This document shows positions 57,721 to 64,000 of a stretch of 64,000 nucleotides of DNA, one piece after another (position 1 is the stretch's first letter; each line of letters begins with the position of its first letter). The translations under genes and the position numbers were made by a program. The stretch is from Sphingomonas sp. J315 (GTDB lineage Bacteria; Pseudomonadota; Alphaproteobacteria; Sphingomonadales; Sphingomonadaceae): assembly GCF_024666595.1 (NCBI RefSeq), contig NZ_CP088296.1:1550001-1614000 (forward strand). The letters are read 5' to 3'. The notes under the pieces are model-generated. The model saw only the letters and a program-made list of their open reading frames with translations, was not told where the DNA came from and did no database searches.

Positions 57721-57834
57721 ATGTCCAACCGCAGCATCCGCGAAGATGAGGAAAGCCTCGCGCTTTCAATGTTCATTCTCGGGGCCGTCACGGGGGTTTT
57801 GATCTCGTTCCTCTTTGCTGACCTGTTCATCTGA
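57721..57834 (+). CDS. Small single-helix membrane protein
   Basis: A 37-residue protein with one membrane helix (FILGAVTGVLISFLFADLFI) and an acidic N-terminus. Its ATG comes right after the phage promoter; the GGGGAC of the promoter may serve as ribosome site. Too short for family assignment. Confidence 0.5.
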   Translation: MSNRSIREDEESLALSMFILGAVTGVLISFLFADLFI

Positions 57835-57845
57835 GGAGGCGAACA

Positions 57846-57998
57846 ATGTTCACGTTCAAGGGAGCGGTTGCGATTATCGCGGCTGCGGAAGCTGTCGTTG
57901 GACGGCTATCCTATGCGGCGCGCACCGCGCTTCTGGATGAGCACTATCCGGGGACCGCTGTCGCCACGCTGGCTGACGCGGCGCGGGTGAAGCTGTGA
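57846..57998 (+). CDS. Small early protein overlapping a promoter motif
   Basis: A 50-residue Ala-rich helical protein (GAVAIIAAAEAVVGRLSYAA). ATG 57846 follows GAGGAGGCGAAC. The promoter-like motif at 57847 lies inside its first codons, so a transcript starting there could not encode it. Its stop overlaps the next GTG. Confidence 0.5.
   Translation: MFTFKGAVAIIAAAEAVVGRLSYAARTALLDEHYPGTAVATLADAARVKL
57847..57865 (+). promoter_or_regulatory. Putative phage RNA polymerase promoter inside an early gene
   Basis: TGTTCACGTTCAAGGGAGC fits TCACG-N5-GGGA. It overlaps the start of the 50-residue gene. Confidence 0.6.
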
Positions 57999-58186
57999 AG
58001 GCCGGTGACGTCAAAGTGGTCGGAACCATCGACCTGACGCCCACATGGGAAGAGACGGCGGGGATCATCTCCATGATCCTCCAGAACGGCAATTACGACG
58101 GCATCAAGGCCGCCGAAGCGGAGCTGTTCCGCATGGCGCGGCTGGCTGACGCCTACGTCGCGCAGAGCAAGGGCGACCTGAAGTGA
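57995..58186 (+). CDS. Early phage hypothetical protein
   Basis: A 63-residue protein with two helices (WEETAGIISMILQNGNYDGI; AEAELFRMARLADAYVAQSK). The 'ISMILQNGNxxGxxxAxxEL' pattern occurs in small phage proteins. GTG in overlap with the previous stop; its own stop overlaps the next start. Confidence 0.55.
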   Translation: MKAGDVKVVGTIDLTPTWEETAGIISMILQNGNYDGIKAAEAELFRMARLADAYVAQSKGDLK

Positions 58187-58461
58187 GCCCGCTTGGAACC
58201 CTCCGCCACCACGTCACGGGCGCAATCGAGCGCGGTGAGGCGACCGCCATCATCGGCAAGGTCGCCACGCATCGCCTTGTCATCCGCGAGCCTGACGGGA
58301 CGGTCTGGCTGGATCGCTACCTTGCGGTTGAGTCCGACCACGAGGCGATCAACGATCAGGCGGACCACTGGAAACCGCCGTATTCCCTCGCGGAACCCGG
58401 TCGCTACCGTTCGGAGCTCTACCGGATGGGCGAGGCGAAACCCTACAGCATCATCGGATAG
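58183..58461 (+). CDS. Early phage hypothetical protein
   Basis: A 92-residue protein, GTG start in a GTGA overlap. Predicted strands around LVIREPDGTVWLDRYLAVES. Unrecognised. Confidence 0.55.
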   Translation: MSPLGTLRHHVTGAIERGEATAIIGKVATHRLVIREPDGTVWLDRYLAVESDHEAINDQADHWKPPYSLAEPGRYRSELYRMGEAKPYSIIG

Positions 58462-58470
58462 GAGCCGGCC

Positions 58471-58746
58471 ATGTTCCAAGTCACCAACCGTGACCGTGCG
58501 GACTGGGCGCGCATCGCTCAGGACGCCTTCGACGCTCAGGTCTACTTCCCCGGCTCCGGTCGATCCGTCGATGACGTTGAGCCTCTGTCGACCCGGATCA
58601 AGGACCTCATCACGGGCTTGACCCACCTCGCCCGGTTGGAAGCCGGAGTGGCGGACGTCGAGGCCTTCGTCCTGTCGGCTCTCCGGATGCACGACATGGA
58701 GGCCGCTGAGGACCCGGACAGCAACGAGGGGGATAGTGATGGATGA
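58471..58746 (+). CDS. Early phage hypothetical protein, acidic C-terminus
   Basis: A 91-residue helical protein with a strongly acidic tail (EAAEDPDSNEGDSDG). ATG 58471 follows AGGAGCCGGCC. Acidic small early proteins in T7-like phages sometimes mimic DNA; that is speculative here. Confidence 0.55.
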   Translation: MFQVTNRDRADWARIAQDAFDAQVYFPGSGRSVDDVEPLSTRIKDLITGLTHLARLEAGVADVEAFVLSALRMHDMEAAEDPDSNEGDSDG

Positions 58747-59005
58747 CAGCTATCTCCAAGTCCGTCCGGTCAAGCCGGTCGACGGCTCTTTCGAGCGGGC
58801 GTTTGCGGGTGACCGTATTGCCGCTTGGGGGCTTTACGAGGCTGACACCGACGGCCTTCCAATGTGGCTGGCCGATTACCCTACCGAGGCCGCCGCAACC
58901 ACTGTCGCCATTCGGGCTGGATGGGCGCGTGGCCTCGACGTCCACTTCGACCACCTCGACGGAACCACTTCAATCCGGAGGGCTGACCATGCTGACCACG
59001 CTTGA
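58739..59005 (+). CDS. Early phage hypothetical protein
   Basis: An 88-residue protein beginning at ATG 58739, after GAGGGGG, overlapping the previous gene by eight bases. Contains AAWGLYEADTDGLPMWLADY and a helical stretch. Unrecognised. Confidence 0.55.
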   Translation: MDDSYLQVRPVKPVDGSFERAFAGDRIAAWGLYEADTDGLPMWLADYPTEAAATTVAIRAGWARGLDVHFDHLDGTTSIRRADHADHA

Positions 59006-59315
59006 CCGCCTGACGTTCGGCCGCAAGGTCCCTGACGGCTCCTTCGTGGACGCCTTAGACTGGGCGCGCTTCGAGGCTCGTCACGTCGCCCCTGCGTTTC
59101 CGGCGGGATACACTGTGATCCACGCCGAGGGCGCATGGCGCGATGAGGCGACCGGCGAGCCCGTTCACGAACCCGCGACGATCATCGAGGTCGCCCATGA
59201 CGGGTCGGAGGAGAGCGTCAAGGCGCTCTTGGCGGTCGCTAGGGTCTATAAGGCGCTCTACCGGCAGGACACCGTGATGCGCTCAACGTCACCCGTGCGG
59301 GTCGACTTCATCTGA
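58989..59315 (+). CDS. DUF3574-like protein
   Basis: A 108-residue protein matching DUF3574: an opening FGRKVPDG, then VAPAFPAGYTVIHAEGAWRD, HEPATIIEVAHDGSEES and VYKALYRQDTVMRSTSPVRV. DUF3574 members are usually small lipoproteins of bacteria; this copy lacks a signal peptide, so a cytosolic role is implied. ATG 58989 is chosen by a GGAGGG site and the family start. Its overlap with the previous gene is 17 bases. Confidence 0.65.
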   Translation: MLTTLDRLTFGRKVPDGSFVDALDWARFEARHVAPAFPAGYTVIHAEGAWRDEATGEPVHEPATIIEVAHDGSEESVKALLAVARVYKALYRQDTVMRSTSPVRVDFI

Positions 59316-59334
59316 TAGTCACGTTTCAGGGAGG
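59316..59334 (+). promoter_or_regulatory. Putative phage RNA polymerase promoter
   Basis: TAGTCACGTTTCAGGGAGG, TCACG-N5-GGGA; AGGGAGG also gives the ribosome site of the next gene. Confidence 0.7.
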
Positions 59335-59341
59335 ATATGAG

Positions 59342-59683
59342 ATGCGTGTCTTTCGTGTGCAGCGCGACTGCGGTCAGGGGCCGTTCCAGGGAGAAGGCCA
59401 GCGGGTCCTCGAATATGCGCTGGGACGCCCGAGCCACTATCAGGCCATGCCCTGTCCTTGGGAGGACGGAATACTGAATGGCGGCGGGCGTCCATGCGGC
59501 TGCGCTACGATCCGCGACGTCATCCGCTGGTTTCCGAAGCGCGCCCGTCAGGCGCTCCATGACCGGGCCTACAAGCTCTTCGAGTTCGAGGTTCCGGATC
59601 AGCACGTTCTCAAGGGCGGCGTTCAGGTCGTCTTTGATCCGACCCAGGCGGAGGTCGTCGCGTCGTACCCACTCGCCGCCTAA
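59342..59683 (+). CDS. Early phage protein, paralogue of 60525-60971
   Basis: A 113-residue protein opening RVFRVQRDCGQGPFQGEG. The pattern VYRxxDxxGxGPFxG, a following His/Pro-rich region and a later RWFPKRARQAL are shared with the gene at 60525. This is a family of phage and plasmid proteins of unknown role. Three Cys occur in the middle (CATI, GRPCGC). Confidence 0.6.
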   Translation: MRVFRVQRDCGQGPFQGEGQRVLEYALGRPSHYQAMPCPWEDGILNGGGRPCGCATIRDVIRWFPKRARQALHDRAYKLFEFEVPDQHVLKGGVQVVFDPTQAEVVASYPLAA

Positions 59684-59687
59684 CCAA

Positions 59688-59706
59688 TGTTCACGTTTAC
59701 GGGATG
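59688..59706 (+). promoter_or_regulatory. Putative phage RNA polymerase promoter
   Basis: TGTTCACGTTTACGGGATG, TCACG-N5-GGGA, in a 145-base gap before the gene at 59829. The leader between carries a GC-rich AGCCGGCGCTGGGCC hairpin. Confidence 0.7.
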
Positions 59707-59828
59707 TTCCTCCCATCCCGATTGTCGAGGCTGCGGCCTCCCTCCTACTCCAGCCTCGACCTGACGCGCGGGTCTCGCATCCGCGCGTCTAGCCGGCGCT
59801 GGGCCGGATAATGCCAAGGAGAATTATC

Positions 59829-60185
59829 ATGCTCGACACCGAACTTCGTGAGCACGACGCCTCGCTCATCACCGTTACGCCGACCGGTGAAGCGGCTGAT
59901 GCGAACCTGCTGCCGATCAGTCACGAACCTGTCGGCGCGAAGCGCCAAGCACGGGACCTGAAGCCCCTTGTCTGGGCCGGCAAGCTGACACCCGCCCCTG
60001 ATGCGGCCGCCGTCGCGGACTCGGTCATGCTGTTTGCTGACGATATCCGCGCGGTCGGGATCGACCGGGATGAAGTCGCCTATATCCTCCTCGGCGACCC
60101 GCTCGCCCCGGATACCGCTGGCGTCTGGATCACCACGCGCGACCAGGAGGTCGGCGACGCCGCCGTCTTCACCCGCATCATCTGA
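59829..60185 (+). CDS. Early phage hypothetical protein
   Basis: A 118-residue acidic protein with DEVAYILLGDPLAPDTAGVW. ATG 59829 has a strong AAGGAG site; an in-frame ATG at 59811 lies before that site and is rejected. Followed by a terminator. Unrecognised. Confidence 0.6.
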   Translation: MLDTELREHDASLITVTPTGEAADANLLPISHEPVGAKRQARDLKPLVWAGKLTPAPDAAAVADSVMLFADDIRAVGIDRDEVAYILLGDPLAPDTAGVWITTRDQEVGDAAVFTRII

Positions 60186-60199
60186 CCAACCTCGACCTG

Positions 60200-60232
60200 A
60201 AGGGCGGGCGGTTCTCGCTGTCCGCCCTTTTA
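60200..60232 (+). terminator. Intrinsic terminator in early region
   Basis: AAGGGCGG pairs with CCGCCCTT around a 14-base loop and ends in TTTTAG. Confidence 0.7.
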
Positions 60233-60270
60233 GCCGACGTCGTGTCGGGATCAGAACAAGGAACAGAATT

Positions 60271-60513
60271 ATGTGCTTTGGTGGCACTGCCCTCGTCGAT
60301 GACGTCCCTGCCATCGCCGACTTCATCCCCGCCGCTGAGCGTCCGGTCGGATCGACTGCCATCGCGCGCGAGCTCGGCGCTCGTCTCGTAGACGAGAATA
60401 CCGTCGACTGGAGCGACAACGGTTACAAGATCGCCGATCAGCCGTTCCCCGTGTTCATGCTCACGCTCGAAAAGTTCGGGCCGGCCCTCGAGGCCGGATA
60501 TATCCACGCATAG
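60271..60513 (+). CDS. Early phage hypothetical protein
   Basis: An 80-residue protein opening CFGGTALVDDVPAIADF. ATG 60271 follows AAGGAACAG and comes after a terminator, so it needs read-through or its own promoter. Unrecognised. Confidence 0.55.
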   Translation: MCFGGTALVDDVPAIADFIPAAERPVGSTAIARELGARLVDENTVDWSDNGYKIADQPFPVFMLTLEKFGPALEAGYIHA

Positions 60514-60524
60514 GGAGACACGTC

Positions 60525-60971
60525 ATGCTCATCTATCGGATGGAGGATGAAGCTGGTCGGGGGCCGTTCTACGGCACGGCTTGGCCTGTGCTGGGGTGGG
60601 AGGAGTTCCGCAAGTTTGTTGCGGAAATCACCGCTTCTTCAAGAGCCATCGCGGAGACGTTGAACGACCTTCGATATGGTTCAGCCAGCCGCCGCTGGGA
60701 GCGCCTCGAGCGCGATTTCGGTCGCCCTCCGATCTTTGGAGCCCCAGACCTCGAGTGCTTCGAGCGGTGGTTTCCGCTTCGGTATCGTCGCCTCTACGTA
60801 GCCGCAGGGTTCCGGCCGGTGGTCTATGACGTCCCGGCCAAGGCCGTCGAAATGGGAACGTCGGAGGCTGAGCGCATGTTCATTCCGGTCGGTCCGAAGC
60901 GTCCTCTCGATCCGGAGACCCTCGAGCCTCTTGAGAGCGCCCTCAGCGGGGCCGGGGCGGACTGGCAATGA
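60525..60971 (+). CDS. Early phage protein, paralogue of 59342-59683
   Basis: A 148-residue protein opening LIYRMEDEAGRGPFYG, with FGRPPIFGAPDLECFERWF and a strand VVYDVP, the arrangement seen in a widespread phage family of unknown role. It shares the first motif and the WF-helix with the gene at 59342. Starts 11 bases after the previous stop with GGGAG. Confidence 0.6.
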   Translation: MLIYRMEDEAGRGPFYGTAWPVLGWEEFRKFVAEITASSRAIAETLNDLRYGSASRRWERLERDFGRPPIFGAPDLECFERWFPLRYRRLYVAAGFRPVVYDVPAKAVEMGTSEAERMFIPVGPKRPLDPETLEPLESALSGAGADWQ

Positions 60972-61171
60972 TCCGGTTCCGACTGGAAATCTACGGCCGT
61001 CCCGGCTGGTTCCGTCCCGGTGTCGAGGCCAGCTATCCCGTCGGGTCCGACAGGGAGGCCGTCAAGGAAAACCTCTGGGCAATGCTGCGGTCCTACTCCG
61101 GCCCTTTGCGTGAGGGCGAGACGTTATCGCTTGCCCAGGTCCTCACGGCTGAGCCTTCCGGACACCGCTGA
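60968..61171 (+). CDS. Early phage hypothetical protein
   Basis: A 67-residue protein (RFRLEIYGRPGWFRPGVEAS) starting in an ATGA overlap. Probably beta-rich. Unrecognised. Confidence 0.5.
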   Translation: MIRFRLEIYGRPGWFRPGVEASYPVGSDREAVKENLWAMLRSYSGPLREGETLSLAQVLTAEPSGHR

Positions 61172-61355
61172 GGCCCATCCAGATACTCAACGGCACCCAC
61201 AACGGAGCCGCATAGGCCGTCCAGATTGGCGCGTCATCGCTGCCGACTACGGCCGCCGTCACGAACAGCACGAGGCCACCGACCGCGGCCGCTGAAAGGA
61301 TCAGCGTCACGAGCGCGACGAAACCGCTCGTCCACGTCTGAGAGATGCTCCGCAT
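61143..61355 (-). CDS. Possible minus-strand two-helix membrane protein
   Basis: A 70-residue frame with two long hydrophobic helices (LVTLILSAAAVGGLVLFVTA and IWTAYAAPLWVPLSIWMGL) separated by a short polar loop, filling a 214-base gap between plus-strand genes. It has no clear ribosome site and opposes all neighbours, so it may be chance; its sharp two-helix profile is the reason to list it. Confidence 0.35.
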   Translation of the reverse strand: MRSISQTWTSGFVALVTLILSAAAVGGLVLFVTAAVVGSDDAPIWTAYAAPLWVPLSIWMGLSGVRKAQP

Positions 61356-61385
61356 GGGGCGGAGTCTGCCACAAGGAGAAGCACT

Positions 61386-61781
61386 ATGTCCACCGTTCTG
61401 GCGGAACGCCTTGGCGTGCGCCTTACACAGGACGGCACGGAGGGCCGCGTCTATGGCGGCGATCCGAACCTGATCCACGTCCCCGACGGTAAGCGCGCCG
61501 ATCTCGGCAAGGCCCTAGCCACCGACCTCGATCACCTCATGCGCGTTGGTGCGCGCGGGAGGACTCTCCACCAGGCCTCGACTCAGCCGCTCTGTCCGGG
61601 CTGCTACATGATCGTCGGGTTCGACATGCTGGTCACTCTGGCGGACCGCAACGGTCAGTCGCGGACCGAGCTGGCCAACTCCATGATCCGGGCGTTCGAG
61701 CATCTGCGCGACAACCCGGAAGGTCCGGGGCTGGTCGAAGAGATCGCCGTGGTGCTCGACCCTGAAGAGGAGTCCGTGTGA
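61386..61781 (+). CDS. Early phage hypothetical protein
   Basis: A 131-residue helical protein with an isolated Cys pair (QPLCPGCYMIVGFDML) that could bind metal, followed by NSMIRAFEHLRDNPEGPGLV and an acidic end. ATG 61386 has an AAGGAG site. Its stop overlaps the next ATG. Confidence 0.6.
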   Translation: MSTVLAERLGVRLTQDGTEGRVYGGDPNLIHVPDGKRADLGKALATDLDHLMRVGARGRTLHQASTQPLCPGCYMIVGFDMLVTLADRNGQSRTELANSMIRAFEHLRDNPEGPGLVEEIAVVLDPEEESV

Positions 61782-61982
61782 TGGACGCTCTGAGCTCTCG
61801 GAACCTCCAAAAATATGGCCTTAGGCGGGGGGGTTTATGACGGAAGCAACGGTCGTCGATTTGTGCTGTTCGACCGGACAGACGAATTGACCGAGGTTCG
61901 GCGGGAATACTCTACCAAGTCGGAGCGGGACGCTGCGGCCCTAACCTTGCTCAAAGACAGAGGAGGCGAAGATGCCCATTGA
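61781..61982 (+). pseudogene. Small early protein, probably frameshifted
   Basis: ATG 61781 overlaps the previous TGA and has AGAGGAG, but the frame stops after 19 codons. Removing one G from the G7 run 61827-61833 gives a 66-residue protein ending VYDGSNGRRFVLFDRTDE and KSERDAAALTLLKDRGGE, with normal codon use and an 11-base overlap with the next gene. Confidence 0.45.
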
Positions 61983-62917
61983 TGTCGCCATCATCGGCGG
62001 AGGCCCGGCTGGGCTGTCCGCTGCCATCGGCGCTGCCGCCGAGGGCCTTGAGGTCGTCGTCCTTGTCAGCGAGATCGGCGGCCAGGCCGGAACCTCGAGC
62101 CGCATCGAGAACTACATGGGGTTCCCCGGTGGTATCTCCGGGCCGGCTCTCGCCGGTCGCGCGCGTCGTCAGGCCCTCAAGTTCGGGGCGACCTTCATCA
62201 CCTGTCGGGTGGTCGAGGTCGACTTCATCGACGACTGCTTCCACATCCTGACGGCTTCCGGGTCGATCATCCGGGCGCGGTCTGTGATCGTCGCCTCCGG
62301 CGCGCAGTACCGACGGCTTGATCCCTCCACCGATTTCGCTCGGTTCGAGGGCAAGGGCGTCCACTATGCCTGCACGCCGAGCGAGGTCCGCCGCAAGTGC
62401 CGGTGCGATGACGTGGTCGTGATCGGCGGGGGGCAACTCCGCCGGACAGGCTGCCATGTTCCTGTCGGGTAAGGCCCGGCACGTCCACCTCCTCGTCCGC
62501 AAGGATAGCCTTCGCGAGACCATGTCGGTCTACCTTCTCGACCGCATCGAGCGTACGCCGAACATCACGGTCCACTACGGATGCGAGACGGAAATCATCG
62601 GTGGCGCCGATCAGGTCGAGACGGTCACCTTCCGGAACCGCAAGACCGACCATCGGACGATCCTGCCGGTCAGTGACATCTACGTGATGATCGGGGCAAC
62701 GCCCAACTGCGGCTTCATCCACGGGCTCTGCCAGGTGGATGACCACGGGTTCATCGTGACCGACGATTTCTTCCAGACCTCCATGCCGCGGCTCTACGCG
62801 GTCGGCGATGTCCGGGCTGGGTCCGTCAAGCGAGTCGCTAACGCGGCCGGTGAAGGCGCGACGTCGATCAAGTGGCTCTGGCAGGCGCTCCACACGCCCA
62901 AGCTTGAGACTGCCTAA
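61972..62917 (+). pseudogene. Thioredoxin reductase-like flavoprotein, frameshifted
   Basis: Restored to 314 residues. FAD-binding VAIIGGGPAGLSAAIGAAAE, IGGQAGTSSRIENYMGFPGG, the NADPH motif VVVIGGGNSAGQAA and the second FAD motif LYAVGDVRAGSVKRVANAAG are all present. One extra G in the G6 run 62428-62433 breaks the frame. The CxxC redox pair of true thioredoxin reductases is replaced by YACTPSE, so it belongs to the branch without that disulfide and cannot reduce thioredoxin in the normal way. A full-length enzyme of this type in a T7-like phage is unusual. Confidence 0.85.
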
Positions 62918-62933
62918 ACCTCAGGAGGGTTCA

Positions 62934-63131
62934 ATGCCGAACATCCTTCACACGCTCTCGGTCTGTCGGGAGCGCATCCATCACCATTCCGAGGCCTGGG
63001 CCGGACGTATTCATCTCGTCTATTTCGCGGCGGTCGCTGTCGAGGGACACGGGGTCTACGGCTGGGCCGCCCTAGTGTGCCTCGGGGTCGGCCTCGCGGC
63101 CGAGTCGACGGGAGCCTCCAATGCGCGGTGA
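62934..63131 (+). CDS. Small membrane protein
   Basis: A 65-residue protein with hydrophobic segments (IHLVYFAAVAVEG; GWAALVCLGVGLAAE). ATG 62934 follows CAGGAGGG. It overlaps the next gene by 11 bases. Unrecognised. Confidence 0.5.
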   Translation: MPNILHTLSVCRERIHHHSEAWAGRIHLVYFAAVAVEGHGVYGWAALVCLGVGLAAESTGASNAR

Positions 63132-63213
63132 GCTCGTCGTCTTTGTCAGCTACCTGATCCTGCTCGCCGGGATCGCGGTCGCCATGCACGCCATGAAGCG
63201 GAGGCAGAAATGA
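63121..63213 (+). CDS. Single-helix membrane peptide
   Basis: A 30-residue frame, MRGELVVFVSYLILLAGIAV then a basic end. It overlaps its neighbours on both sides (ATGA with the following gene). Too short to be certain. Confidence 0.4.
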   Translation: MRGELVVFVSYLILLAGIAVAMHAMKRRQK

Positions 63214-63395
63214 GGATCGCAGATCGAACTTATCTGGCTGCGTGCCGTGTCCATCGGCCGACCACGCATGGCCATTATCTGGGCGTGAAGGTCGCCGTGA
63301 CGGGCTGCGTTCTGGCCGCCTTGCTCGCCCCCGAGGGTATCCAACTCCCTCTCGCCGTCGGCGCCAACTTCCTCTGGATTTGGCTCGAGCCCTGA
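63210..63395 (+). CDS. Small early membrane-associated protein
   Basis: A 61-residue protein starting in ATGA overlap. Hydrophobic second half (VAVTGCVLAALLAPEGIQL; VGANFLWIWLEP). Unrecognised. Confidence 0.45.
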   Translation: MRIADRTYLAACRVHRPTTHGHYLGVKVAVTGCVLAALLAPEGIQLPLAVGANFLWIWLEP

Positions 63396-63408
63396 GTTCT
63401 CCGTGGCA

Positions 63409-63438
63409 GGAGCGAGCCGTCTGTTGAGCACTCGCTCC
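63409..63438 (+). terminator. Hairpin after early genes, possible terminator
   Basis: GGAGCGAG pairs with CTCGCTCC around a 14-base loop, followed by GGGCGGCCCTTTGCC. The T tract is poor, so RNA processing is an alternative. Confidence 0.45.
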
Positions 63439-63478
63439 GGGCGGCCCTTTGCCCATCAGTTGCAGAAAGGAGCCTATC

Positions 63479-63718
63479 ATGGCGATCTATGACGTTGAAG
63501 TCCCCACCTACCTCCGGGTCCGCATTGAGGCGGGCAGCGAGGAGGCCGCGCGCTCCGGCGCCGAGACCTTTGTCGAGGAGATTTCGACCCATCCGATGAT
63601 ACACGGGAGTCTTCCGGTCGGACCCGAGACCTTCGTCGTTGAGACCCAGCTCCTCACGCTGGACGACACCGAGGACGCCGAACCTGACATCTATCCGGTC
63701 TCTCTGATGGATGCATAA
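63479..63718 (+). CDS. Small acidic early protein
   Basis: A 79-residue acidic protein (YDVEVPTYLRVRIEAGSEE; TLDDTEDAEPDIYPV). The opening pattern resembles small phage proteins with a YxVxVxxxVRVxAxSxExA fold. ATG 63479 has AAAGGAG. Confidence 0.55.
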   Translation: MAIYDVEVPTYLRVRIEAGSEEAARSGAETFVEEISTHPMIHGSLPVGPETFVVETQLLTLDDTEDAEPDIYPVSLMDA

Positions 63719-63821
63719 AAGCCACGGAGGACCGCAGAATTTTCAGCGGTTGCGGGGTGCGATCTTGCAATGTAGGAAATTTCTTAGTCAGTTCTCCTCT
63801 TGTTCCACTACGGGCGAGTCG

Positions 63822-63850
63822 TTGACTTGTCCCGGTAGCGTGACTATCCT
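63822..63850 (+). promoter_or_regulatory. Host sigma70-type promoter
   Basis: TTGACT (63822-63827), a 17-base spacer and TATCCT (63845-63850). It is followed by a hairpin TTGTCA/TGACA and a new gene start, in a 221-base gap. In the circular phage map it would drive the genes running toward att and the polymerase, as T7's early host promoters do. Confidence 0.6.
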
Positions 63851-63939
63851 TCTCTAGGGGTTGTCACGTTGCAATGACAGCGAGTAGGAGTTATCTATGA
63901 TGATGACGGGGCGGGATCACCGCGATAAGGAGACCCACT

Positions 63940-64000
63940 ATGACGGCGGAAACGGCAATGGCCGCGCGCCAAGCGACAGGGGCCACGATGAAGACTTCAA
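63940..64000 (+). CDS. Early phage gene, cut by window end
   Basis: ATG 63940 follows ATAAGGAG by eight bases and opens TAETAMAARQATGATMKTS to the edge. An overlapping alternative frame starts at 63897 without a ribosome site. First gene behind the host-type promoter. Confidence 0.45.
   Translation, partial: MTAETAMAARQATGATMKTS

Larger units (their letters stand above)
20206..64000. mobile_element. Temperate T7-like (Autographiviridae-like) prophage, right end outside window
   Basis: The segment holds a complete T7-type late module in T7 order from RNA polymerase to large terminase, preceded by an integrase. The early genes, which lie left of the polymerase on a linear virion map, are found here after the terminase. 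That rotation is expected when a phage genome circularises at its ends and integrates at a site beside int. The left junction is near 20195-20215, between a DUF5131 remnant and the integrase. The right junction is beyond 64000, so attL/attR could not be compared. Confidence 0.85.

Overview
The window joins about 20 kb of high-GC alphaproteobacterial chromosome to about 44 kb of a temperate T7-like podovirus. The host most resembles a sphingomonad. The basis is codon and base composition, a TonB receptor next to a PKHD hydroxylase, a DUF3768 gene, and a folate-independent-type methionine synthase beside a flavin reductase. This is inference, because no rRNA or other marker gene is present.

Left chromosomal part (1-10239). 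A methionine synthase C-terminus, a BASS-type transporter, a flavin reductase and a double-hotdog thioesterase are followed by an iron-acquisition block: an Fbp-type ABC transporter (binding protein, permease, ATPase), a TonB-dependent siderophore receptor behind a possible Fur box, and a PiuC-like Fe(II)/2-oxoglutarate hydroxylase. IS5 and IS3 remnants lie at its edges.

Accessory island (10240-20205). It holds a HEPN-like protein, a SEC-C protein with a possible nuclease core, a membrane protein and a strongly structured RNA candidate. It also holds an operon of a short tyrosine recombinase, a C39/papain-like protein and DUF3768, an AlpA-type regulator with a candidate HUH replication protein, and a DUF5131 remnant. 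This is a mosaic of mobile-element pieces and possible defence genes.

Prophage (about 20200 to beyond the right edge). An integrase on the minus strand is followed by a T7-order genome on the plus strand: single-subunit RNA polymerase, ssDNA-binding protein, RusA resolvase, amidase lysozyme, primase-helicase, DNA polymerase, spanins, exonuclease, portal, scaffold, capsid, tail tubes, internal virion proteins, tail fibre, holin and terminases. A 1.7 kb gene-free region with tandem and inverted repeats follows the terminase and probably contains the joined genome ends. After it comes a run of small early genes, which would lie to the left of the polymerase on the linear virion map. The map is therefore the rotated order expected for an integrated, circularised phage. 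Seven copies of TCACG-N5-GGGA in the early and leader regions look like promoters of the phage polymerase.

At least sixteen genes, both host and phage, are interrupted by one-base indels at or next to homopolymer runs, with full conservation on both sides. These are most likely sequencing errors, so the affected genes are described here as restored reading frames and their frameshifts are listed.
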